From Specibacter cremeus (lineage in GTDB: Bacteria; Actinomycetota; Actinomycetes; Actinomycetales; Micrococcaceae), in contig NZ_RWKQ01000045.1 in assembly GCF_003946885.1 (NCBI RefSeq), positions 235 to 39,713 on the forward strand: a DNA stretch of 39,479 bases. Direction: 5' to 3'. This document shows positions 33,505-39,479 of the stretch, piece by piece. The notes under the pieces are model-generated. The model was given only the letters and a program-made list of their open reading frames with translations. It ran no database searches and was not told where the DNA came from. Made by a program: the position numbers and the translations under genes. Every line of letters begins with the position of its first letter. The stretch's first letter is position 1.

Positions 33505-34248
33505 ATGCCCTTTCTTGAACTGAACAACGTCGTCAAGTCCTATGGCGAGAACACCGTCCTGCGCGGCATCGACCTGCACGTCGACAAGCACGAGGTCGTC
33601 TGCCTCATCGGTGCCTCGGGGTGCGGCAAATCCACGCTGCTGCGTTGCGTGAATGCCCTGGAAAGCATCAACGACGGCGACATCCGCCTGGAGGACGACG
33701 TCGTCTCCGGCGAGGGGGTCGACGTCAACGCGCTGCGGCGCAAGGTCGGGATCGTCTTCCAGAGTTTCAATCTCTTCCCGCACATGAGCGTGCTGGGCAA
33801 CGTGACGCTCTCGCCCATCCGGGTGCTCGGCGTGTCCAGGGCGGACGCGGAGGAGCAGGCGCTCGCACTGCTCAAGCGGGTCGGGCTCGACCACAAGGCG
33901 GGCGCGTTCCCCGACCAGCTATCGGGCGGCCAGCAGCAGCGCGTGGCGATCGTGCGTGCGCTGGCCATGAACCCGGACGTCCTGCTGCTGGACGAGATCA
34001 CCTCGGCACTGGACCCAGAACTGGTGGCCGAAGTCCTCAACATAGTCCGCGACCTGGCCAACGACGGCCTGACCATCCTCATGGCCACGCACGAGATGTC
34101 ATTCGCCCGGGAAGTATCAAGCCGGGTGGCCTTCCTGCATGAGGGACAAGTCCTCGAGATCGGCCCGCCCGAGCAGATCTTCGGCAACCCGGCGCAGGAG
34201 CGGACCAAGGAATTCCTCAAGAAAATCATCGAAGCAGGGAGGCTCTAG
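33505..34248 (+). CDS. Amino-acid-type ABC transporter ATP-binding protein
   Basis: 247 residues. Walker A GASGCGKSTLLR (about 37-48), Q-loop VFQSFNLFPHMSVLGNV, signature [17 protein letters not shown], Walker [17 protein letters not shown], switch His in LMATHEMSFAR. Walker B has Ile-Thr-Ser after the Glu where most relatives have Ala-Thr-Ser or Pro-Thr-Ser; the catalytic Glu is kept. Ends 1 base before the amidotransferase GTG. Confidence 0.93.
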   Translation: MPFLELNNVVKSYGENTVLRGIDLHVDKHEVVCLIGASGCGKSTLLRCVNALESINDGDIRLEDDVVSGEGVDVNALRRKVGIVFQSFNLFPHMSVLGNVTLSPIRVLGVSRADAEEQALALLKRVGLDHKAGAFPDQLSGGQQQRVAIVRALAMNPDVLLLDEITSALDPELVAEVLNIVRDLANDGLTILMATHEMSFAREVSSRVAFLHEGQVLEIGPPEQIFGNPAQERTKEFLKKIIEAGRL

Positions 34249-34249
34249 C

Positions 34250-35005
34250 GTGGCGATCGCCGCCGAAGAGGCAAAACTCAACGTCCTCATCGTCGAACAC
34301 GAACGGACCGCCGACGTCGCACTGGTCGGCGAACGCCTCGCCAGGGCGGGTGTGCGGACCCGGCTGGTGGGGCCAGAGACCGGCAGCGAGGTGCCGGCCT
34401 CGAGCGCGGGATTCGACGGAATCATCGTCCTCGGCGGCTCGCCGGGCCCCGTGGACGACGACCGCGCCCCGTGGCTGCCGGGCGTGCGCACGCTCATCCA
34501 GGACGCGCTCCTGCACAACGTGCCGCTGCTCGGGATCTGCCTCGGAGCGCAGCTGCTGGCGCACGTCGCCGGCGGGACCGTGGACACCATTGCCGCCGGT
34601 CCGGAGGTGGGACTCGTTGACATGCGCCTGACCGACGACGGCGTCGCGGACCCGCTGCTCGGCGGAATCGGCGGCCCGCTGCAGGCCCTCCAGTGGCACT
34701 GGCTCGAGGTGACCTCGCTGCCCGCAGGGTCCGTTTCATTGTGCGCCAGTGACGGGTGCCGCAACCAGGCGTTCCGGGTCGGCCCGAACGCGTGGGGTGT
34801 GCAGTTCCACCTGGAGGCGGTCGAACGCACGGCCCGCCAGTGGAGCCTGGAGAGTGGTGACACGCTCGCCGGACTCGGCATCGACCCCGAAACCGCCATC
34901 ATCGCCCGCTTCGTCGAAGCAGAGCCCGCACTGCGGGAACGGTGGTCGCTGGTGGCGGACAGATGGATCGACGTCGTCAGGGACCACGCCCGCGTCTGCG
35001 CGTAG
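34250..35005 (+). CDS. Class I glutamine amidotransferase-like protein
   Basis: 251 residues of the GMP-synthase-type GATase-1 fold. The nucleophile Cys is in GICLGAQLLAHVAGG (about residue 92), and the His and Glu are in WGVQFHLEAV (about residue 187). LGGSPGPVDDD precedes the nucleophile as in that family. GTG at 34250 has GGGAGG 7 bases upstream. Stand-alone members hydrolyse gamma-glutamyl bonds or act as glutaminase partners. As the last gene of an amino-acid import operon it may cleave a gamma-glutamyl or amide substrate brought in by the transporter. The C-terminal 50 residues (helical) lie outside the core domain. Confidence 0.82.
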   Translation: MAIAAEEAKLNVLIVEHERTADVALVGERLARAGVRTRLVGPETGSEVPASSAGFDGIIVLGGSPGPVDDDRAPWLPGVRTLIQDALLHNVPLLGICLGAQLLAHVAGGTVDTIAAGPEVGLVDMRLTDDGVADPLLGGIGGPLQALQWHWLEVTSLPAGSVSLCASDGCRNQAFRVGPNAWGVQFHLEAVERTARQWSLESGDTLAGLGIDPETAIIARFVEAEPALRERWSLVADRWIDVVRDHARVCA

Positions 35006-35076
35006 GCGAGAATCCAGGTGGTGCCGGTTTCCAACGTGTCGTGGGCCGGTGACGCGCCCCGCCACCGCCGTTCGTT

Positions 35077-35125
35077 TCCCCAGATAATGCAGGTTTCCGG
35101 GTGTGAAACCTGCATTATCTGGGGA
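35077..35125. repeat. Perfect 21-bp inverted repeat (intergenic palindrome)
   Basis: The left arm is 35077-35097 and the right arm 35105-35125, exact complements over 21 bases, with a 7-base loop (CGGGTGT). The arms contain CCCCAGATAATGCAGG and are AT-richer than the surroundings. It begins 71 bases after the amidotransferase stop and no U-tract follows, so it may end that operon or be a dispersed repeat of the REP/PU type. It abuts the truncated GNAT remnant. Confidence 0.75.
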
Positions 35126-35144
35126 CTTGAGCCAGGGTGTGCGG

Positions 35145-35250
35145 CATCTGGTGCGTCGCGGCCCCCGGAAGTCGGGAACGCCGCGACGGTGACGCGACGT
35201 ATGGCCACGGCGTCGCCGTCGTGCTCGGGGCGCAGCGTCACCGGACGCAC
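35145..35250 (-). pseudogene. N-terminal remnant of a GNAT acetyltransferase
   Basis: Reading the minus strand from GTG at 35250, directly after the stop of the holin-like gene, gives VRPVTLRPEHDGDAVAIRRV and TVAAFPTSG, the usual first strand and helix of GNAT N-acetyltransferases. The match then stops. The frame runs on through the palindrome at 35077-35125 and antisense to the amidotransferase gene, where it looks non-coding. I read it as a gene truncated to its first ~25-30 codons, perhaps by the event that brought the palindrome. The stretch is short, so chance similarity is possible. Confidence 0.45.
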
Positions 35251-35251
35251 G

Positions 35252-35650
35252 CTACGCGGCACTGTTTTCGCCGGCGCGCCGCACCTTCTCCTTGAGGAAG
35301 ACCAGTGGCAGGATCCAGCCGCCCAGGGCCGTGATGAGCCAGACGATCAGTGTGCCGAGAATCCATGCCGTGACACCCGCGATGGAAAGGCCACCCGGGA
35401 AAAGCGAGGCAATCAGCAAGGCCACGAACGTGGAGACCAGGCCGATCCCGCCCAGCATTGCCGGAGCGTATTTGCGCGCCATCGTGAAAATGAACGGCGC
35501 GAGGACGGACTGGGCAATGGCGAATACCACGATGGCCGTGACGAACCCGCCCACCCGCAGGCGGAATCCGTCGAGAACCCAAGACGCGACCAGCAGGCCG
35601 AGGGCCGCCGAGGCGAGGAAAATACCGGCGCGGATCAGTAGTCGGATCAT
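35252..35650 (-). CDS. Small membrane protein, holin superfamily IV type
   Basis: 132 residues with four hydrophobic segments (about 5-25, 32-52, 63-83, 90-115) and a basic, polar C-terminus (LKEKVRRAGEN). The pattern matches the family annotated as mycobacterial 4-TM phage holin superfamily IV, common in actinobacterial chromosomes. The name reflects topology; there is no phage context here and the function is unknown. Confidence 0.75.
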   Translation of the reverse strand: MIRLLIRAGIFLASAALGLLVASWVLDGFRLRVGGFVTAIVVFAIAQSVLAPFIFTMARKYAPAMLGGIGLVSTFVALLIASLFPGGLSIAGVTAWILGTLIVWLITALGGWILPLVFLKEKVRRAGENSAA

Positions 35651-35690
35651 GTGCCGATCCTACTGCGTGCCTTTCGAATGGGCGGGGCCA

Positions 35691-36230
35691 TCACGGGAAC
35701 GTTCGACGCCGGGCGGCCGGTCGGGCGGCGATGCCGCGGAACGCGCGTTCCATGCCGGCGTCGAAGGCGACCAAGATGACGGAGTCCGGGACGTCGGCCC
35801 GCCACGCGGACAGCGCCTCCGACGCGGCCTGCGCGACGTCGACGGGCGACCACCCATACGCGCCGCCGCCGATCGCCGGGAACGCGACCGTGGCGGCGCC
35901 GAGCCCGCGGGCCACCGCAAGGCTCCGGGTGAAGCAGGAACGCAGCACGGCGGCGTCCGTTTGTCCCGCGTGCCGGTCGGGGCCGACCGTGTGGATCACC
36001 CACCGGGCGGGCAGGTTCCCGGCACCGGTGGCCACGGCATCCCCGGCCGGCAGCCCGTCCGGGAACCGGTGCCGCCGCAACTCGCGGCACTCGGCCAGCA
36101 AATCGGGGCCGGCGGCCGCATGGATCGCCCCGTCCACGCCACCGCCGCCGAGCAGGGACGAATTGGCCGCATTGACAATCGCATCAACCTGCAATGCCGT
36201 GATATCGCCGCGCATGACCGAAATGTGCAT
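35691..36230 (-). CDS. Macrodomain protein, probable O-acetyl-ADP-ribose deacetylase
   Basis: 179 residues, a single macrodomain. MRGDITALQVDAIVNAANSS with the conserved Asn, GGGGVDGAIHAAAGPDL and the phosphate loop VAFPAIGGGAYGWSPVD are all present and complete. The family removes ADP-ribose-linked acetyl or mono-ADP-ribose groups. I start at ATG 36230, with AAGGAGG 7 bases upstream; the frame is open for 85 more codons upstream, but that part lacks similarity and runs antisense to the next gene. Stands alone on its strand. Confidence 0.88.
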   Translation of the reverse strand: MHISVMRGDITALQVDAIVNAANSSLLGGGGVDGAIHAAAGPDLLAECRELRRHRFPDGLPAGDAVATGAGNLPARWVIHTVGPDRHAGQTDAAVLRSCFTRSLAVARGLGAATVAFPAIGGGAYGWSPVDVAQAASEALSAWRADVPDSVILVAFDAGMERAFRGIAARPAARRRTFP

Positions 36231-36394
36231 GCCGGGGCCTCCTTGGTGCCGTGCTCGCAGGCCCCCTGTTTTGCCCAGTGGGTGCCGTCTGAGTCCACGG
36301 TAGCGGTCAAATGCACGCCGGAGGCGGCCGCCTCTGCCATTATTGGCAGGTGGGCAATCATGTGGGCGGCGGCCAGGCGGCAGGGGAGAAGCTT

Positions 36395-37042
36395 GTGGAG
36401 GCAACGAATCGCATGGGCGCGAGGCTGGGTGTGGCCTGGCTGCGGCTGGCCTTCGCCGCGCTGACCGTGGCGGCCATCGCCGCAACGTACCAGCACTCCA
36501 TGACCGCGTCCGGCCGCCTGCCGAACGTGTTCAACTTCTTCGGGTACTTCACCATCCAGTCCAACATCTTCATCCTCCTCGCCTTGGCGTGGGCCGGCCT
36601 CGAGGGCCTGCGCCGTGTCCGCGTCGGTGCACTCGGCACCGAGTTCCGGGCCGCCGCGACGACGTACATCATGGTGACCGGAATCGTCTATGCGACGCTG
36701 CTGGCGCCACTCGGCGACGTTGGCGGGGCCCCCGTCCCGTGGGCGAACACCGTGCTGCACATCGTGCTGCCGATCTACGCCCCACTCGACTGGATCCTGT
36801 TCGCCGACCGGCCCCGGCTGCTGTTCCGCCGCTTGCCGACGGTGCTGATCTACCCGGCCGTGTGGCTGGTGGTGGTGCTGATCCGCGGCGCCACCGACGG
36901 CTGGGTGCCGTACCCGTTCCTTGACCCGTCCAATGGGTATGGTGCCGTGGCCATCACCTGCGCCGTCATTGTCGCCGTCGGACTCGTTTTCGGCGCGCTG
37001 GTCTACCTGCTGAGCCGGCTGCGCCTGGTCCGCATCGGGTAG
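36395..37042 (+). CDS. Pr6Pr family integral membrane protein
   Basis: 215 residues with about six membrane segments. Family markers are NVFNFFGYFTIQSNIFILLA, with the Phe-Thr-x-Gln-Ser-Asn core, LHIVLPIYAPLDWILF with the conserved His and Asp, and VPYPFLDPSNGYG near the end. GTG at 36395 has GGGGAG 6 bases upstream; ATG at 36413 is also possible, with GGAGG upstream. Function is not known; the family is common in actinobacteria. Confidence 0.8.
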   Translation: MEATNRMGARLGVAWLRLAFAALTVAAIAATYQHSMTASGRLPNVFNFFGYFTIQSNIFILLALAWAGLEGLRRVRVGALGTEFRAAATTYIMVTGIVYATLLAPLGDVGGAPVPWANTVLHIVLPIYAPLDWILFADRPRLLFRRLPTVLIYPAVWLVVVLIRGATDGWVPYPFLDPSNGYGAVAITCAVIVAVGLVFGALVYLLSRLRLVRIG

Positions 37043-37059
37043 CGGTCCGGGCCGGCGCA

Positions 37060-37791
37060 CTATTCGAGGTGCTCCGCGAGGAATTCGAGCGTTTGCCCCC
37101 AGGCGATCTGGGCCTGCGCGGGCCGGTACGTGATCGGGTTCGTGTCGTTGAAGAACGCGTGGCCGGCACCGTCGAAGCTCGCGGCCGTGAAATCGACGCC
37201 GGCACGCGTCAACTGGGCGTCCAGCGCCGGCAGCCCGGCCCTGAGCCTGGCGTCCTCGACCCCGTAGAACGCCAGGATCGGACAGTGAATGGCCGACGCC
37301 TCCTCGTCCGTGTACCCGGCCTGCCCGTAGAACGGGACCGCGGCGGCCAGGCGTGGTTCGGCGGCCGCCAGCGCGTAGGCGTAGGTGCCGCCGAAACAGA
37401 AACCGACGACGGCGGTGCGCCCGTCGCCCTCGGGCGTCGCCGCCAGCTCGTCGAACACGGAGGACAGGGCGGCCGTGACCCGCGCCGCCGTCTCCGGCGC
37501 CTGCAACGGCGCCGTTGCCTCCCGCATGAGCGGTTGGGCCTCGGTCCGGCGCGCCTCGTCGGCCAACGCCGCCCCAAGGTCCGCGAGCGCGGCCGGGTCC
37601 AGCCCCGCCGGGGTCAGCAGGTCGGGGGCCACGGCTACGTAGCCGGCCGCCGCGAACCTGTCCGCCACGTCCCTGATGTGGTCCACGAGCCCCCACACCT
37701 CGTGGATGACGATGACCGTGCCGCGAATATCGCCGTCCGGTTCGGCCCGGTAGGCGTCGATGCTGCCGTTGACCTTGATCATGGTTCCCAT
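37060..37791 (-). CDS. Dienelactone hydrolase family protein
   Basis: 243 residues, alpha/beta hydrolase. The nucleophile is Cys in VVGFCFGGTYAY (near residue 120), the family-specific Glu in VIHEVWGLVDHI (near residue 32), the Asp in YGVEDAR and the His in GAGHAFFND (near residue 208). The Cys-based triad is that of dienelactone hydrolases, which open lactones in chloroaromatic breakdown, but most genomic members have unknown substrates. No link to the pca genes 24 kb away is visible. Start at ATG 37791; an ATG three codons later is possible. Confidence 0.87.
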   Translation of the reverse strand: MGTMIKVNGSIDAYRAEPDGDIRGTVIVIHEVWGLVDHIRDVADRFAAAGYVAVAPDLLTPAGLDPAALADLGAALADEARRTEAQPLMREATAPLQAPETAARVTAALSSVFDELAATPEGDGRTAVVGFCFGGTYAYALAAAEPRLAAAVPFYGQAGYTDEEASAIHCPILAFYGVEDARLRAGLPALDAQLTRAGVDFTAASFDGAGHAFFNDTNPITYRPAQAQIAWGQTLEFLAEHLE

Positions 37792-37834
37792 GAGCCCACC
37801 CTGCCACCGCCGGCCGCGGGCGGACAAGGGCGCG

Positions 37835-38725
37835 CTAACTCGCTCCGATCTCGGTGCGCACGGCGAACAGCTCCGGGAAGAACGTCAGGTCCAGGGCGCG
37901 TCTGAGGAACCCGACGCCGCTGGAGCCGCCGGTGCCCCGCTTGAATCCGATGGTGCGCTGGACGGTGCGCAGGTGCCGGAACCGCCAGCCCTGGAACAGG
38001 TCCTCCACGTCCACCAGGTCCTCGCACGCCTGGTACAGGCTCCATACGGTGTCCTCCGATTCGTAGATCTGCGCGAAGATGGGCACGAGCGCCGGCCGGA
38101 ACGTCCACGGTTCGCTGGCGTCGCGCTCGAGGATCTCGCGCGGCACGGGGTAGCCGGCCCGCGCCAGCAGGCGCAGGAATGCGTCGTACACGGTCGGCTC
38201 CGCGAGCACGCCGGCGAGCAGGGCGTGCTCGGCCGGGTTGGCGTCGAACACCTTCAACATGCCGCGGTGCTTGTTGCCGAGGATGAACTCCACGGCCCGG
38301 TACTGGCAGGACTGGAATCCGGACGCGGACCCCAGAGAGCCACGGAACTGGGCGTACTCGCGCGGCGTCAACGTCGCCAGCACGCTCCACTGCTCGGTCA
38401 GCACGCGCAGGATCGCCTTGACCCGGGCCAGGCACTTGAGCGCCTGCCCCAACTCGTCGGCGTCCATCAGGCGCCGCGCCTCCACCAGCTCGTGCAGCAC
38501 GAGTTTCAGCCACAACTCGCTGGTCTGGTGCTGGATGATGAACAGCATCTCGTCGTGGTGCTCCGGCATGCTGACCGGGTGCTGGGCCGCCAACAGGCGG
38601 TCGAGGTCCAGGTACGACCCGTAGGACATCCTGTCACGGAAGTCCGTCTGCACGGTGTCCTCGATGGCGCGGATGTTGGCGGCCGTGCCGCCGGACTCGT
38701 TGCGTTCGGTGGGTTCGTTGCTCAT
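37835..38725 (-). CDS. kynA: Tryptophan 2,3-dioxygenase
   Basis: 296 residues. This haem enzyme opens the indole ring of L-tryptophan to N-formylkynurenine, the first step of the kynurenine pathway. MLFIIQHQTSELWLKLVLHE, FRGSLGSASGFQSCQYRAVE and WRFRHLRTVQRTIGFKRGTG (with the haem-binding His) are diagnostic. Length is normal for the bacterial enzyme. It is divergent from a formamidase-like gene across a 73-bp gap, which should carry both promoters. Confidence 0.95.
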   Translation of the reverse strand: MSNEPTERNESGGTAANIRAIEDTVQTDFRDRMSYGSYLDLDRLLAAQHPVSMPEHHDEMLFIIQHQTSELWLKLVLHELVEARRLMDADELGQALKCLARVKAILRVLTEQWSVLATLTPREYAQFRGSLGSASGFQSCQYRAVEFILGNKHRGMLKVFDANPAEHALLAGVLAEPTVYDAFLRLLARAGYPVPREILERDASEPWTFRPALVPIFAQIYESEDTVWSLYQACEDLVDVEDLFQGWRFRHLRTVQRTIGFKRGTGGSSGVGFLRRALDLTFFPELFAVRTEIGAS

Positions 38726-38798
38726 GCTTGAACCCTACGACGGCCCGGCGGGCGCGTACACGCGCGCCCGCCGGGCCCCGACCCCACGAGGAGTACGC

Positions 38799-39479
38799 AT
38801 GGACACCCCGCCGGCCAACCTGCTCCACTATGGCGCCGCGGCCGCGCAGGTTGTCGAGATCCGCGCGCCGCGGCCGGACCCGGTCGGCCTGGCCGTGCTC
38901 GTCCACGGCGGGTACTGGCGCTGCCGGTGGACGGCCGAGCTGATGGACCCGCTGGCCGCCGACCTGCACGCCCGCGGCTGGGCCGTCGCCAACGTCGAAT
39001 ACCGCAGCGTCGGCAATGGCGGGGGCTGGCCGGCCACGCTCACCGACGTCCGCGGTGCCATCACGGCGGTCGTGGCACGGCGGCCGGAGCTGGCCCGCGG
39101 TCCGGTCGTCGGCGTCGGCCATTCCGCCGGAGGCCAGCTGGCGCTGCTGTGCGCGGACCTGCTGGACGCGGTCGTCGGCCTGGCGCCGGTCACCGATGTG
39201 GTACGGGTCGACGATGAGAGGATCGACGACGACGCGGCACTCGGATTCATGGGTGCCCGCGCTGCGCAGCGTCCGGCCGAGTATGCCCGGGCCTCGCCCA
39301 TTCGCCGGCTGCCGCTGGGCCGGCCCCTGCTCGTCATCCAGGGCGACGACGACATCTGGTTGCCGGCGGACCACTCCCGGGCGTTTGCCGCGGCCGCGCG
39401 GCAGGCCGGGGACAGCCTTGACTACCGAGCCGTCCCGGGACTGGACCACATGGGCGCCATCGACCCGACGCGCCCGCAC
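38799..39479 (+). CDS. Alpha/beta hydrolase, probable N-formylkynurenine formamidase (partial, 3' end outside window)
   Basis: 227 residues are visible and the frame is open to the window edge. VLVHGGYWRCRW holds the HGGxW oxyanion motif typical of kynurenine formamidases of the alpha/beta hydrolase type. The nucleophile is Ser in VGVGHSAGGQLA (near residue 108), the Asp lies near GDDDIWLP and the His in GLDHMGAID at the end. GAGGAG stands 5 bases before the ATG. Divergence from kynA supports the role of hydrolysing N-formylkynurenine to kynurenine. Other carboxylesterases share the fold. Confidence 0.8.
   Translation, partial: MDTPPANLLHYGAAAAQVVEIRAPRPDPVGLAVLVHGGYWRCRWTAELMDPLAADLHARGWAVANVEYRSVGNGGGWPATLTDVRGAITAVVARRPELARGPVVGVGHSAGGQLALLCADLLDAVVGLAPVTDVVRVDDERIDDDAALGFMGARAAQRPAEYARASPIRRLPLGRPLLVIQGDDDIWLPADHSRAFAAAARQAGDSLDYRAVPGLDHMGAIDPTRPH

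Noticed and set aside
34117-35262. 381-codon open frame on the minus strand running from the GNAT remnant through the palindrome
   Set aside because: Only the first ~30 codons resemble a protein family. The rest is antisense to the amidotransferase gene.
35996-37807. 603-codon open frame on the minus strand
   Set aside because: Overlaps parts of the macrodomain, Pr6Pr and dienelactone hydrolase genes in wrong frames; its end reads the macrodomain gene out of frame.

Overview
The window is 39.5 kb of GC-rich, densely packed DNA with frequent 4-bp start/stop overlaps (ATGA, GTGA), many GTG and TTG starts and strong purine-rich ribosome binding sites. Gene content (pca genes, several LacI regulators with ABC uptake operons, Pr6Pr membrane protein, holin-IV-like membrane protein, tryptophan 2,3-dioxygenase) suggests a soil actinobacterium, most likely Arthrobacter sensu lato (Micrococcaceae). 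That assignment is an inference. I saw no rRNA, tRNA, CRISPR array or transposase.

Region 1 (1-4.5 kb): the tail of an unknown gene, an intact MFS (MHS-type) transporter, then a patch of decay. It holds an aldehyde dehydrogenase that has lost its catalytic-Cys segment, a second aldehyde dehydrogenase on the other strand split by a 122-bp palindromic element, and the remnant of an IclR regulator. Region 2 (4.6-13.4 kb): an intact IclR regulator followed by pobA-pcaHGBDCFIJ, a complete route from 4-hydroxybenzoate to succinyl-CoA and acetyl-CoA.

Region 3 (13.5-20 kb, minus strand): frlB-like SIS deglycase, frlD-like PfkB kinase, a LacI regulator, then a sugar-type ABC importer (binding protein and two permeases, no ATPase). 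Together these look like a pathway for fructosamine (Amadori) compounds. Two copies of one operator (TGATACCGGTATCA and a one-mismatch variant) sit before the two halves. Region 4 (20-26.2 kb): an amino-acid-type ABC importer, a Gfo/Idh/MocA oxidoreductase and a DAO-fold FAD oxidase form an operon ending in a clear terminator. It diverges from a second, related LacI gene, and two copies of a related operator lie in the gap. I propose that regions 3 and 4 are two routes, phosphorolytic and oxidative, for sugar-amino-acid conjugates. This is the best candidate here for an undescribed system.

Region 5 (26.2-35 kb): a natural fusion of an APH-fold kinase with a class III aminotransferase-fold enzyme, resembling the separate animal enzymes hydroxylysine kinase and phospholyase; an APC amino acid/amine permease; and a third LacI regulator divergent from a second amino-acid ABC operon that ends in a class I glutamine amidotransferase. 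Region 6 (35-39.5 kb): a perfect 21-bp inverted repeat, a GNAT remnant, a small holin-like membrane protein, a macrodomain protein, a Pr6Pr membrane protein, a dienelactone-hydrolase-family protein, and kynA divergent from a kynurenine-formamidase-like gene cut by the window edge.
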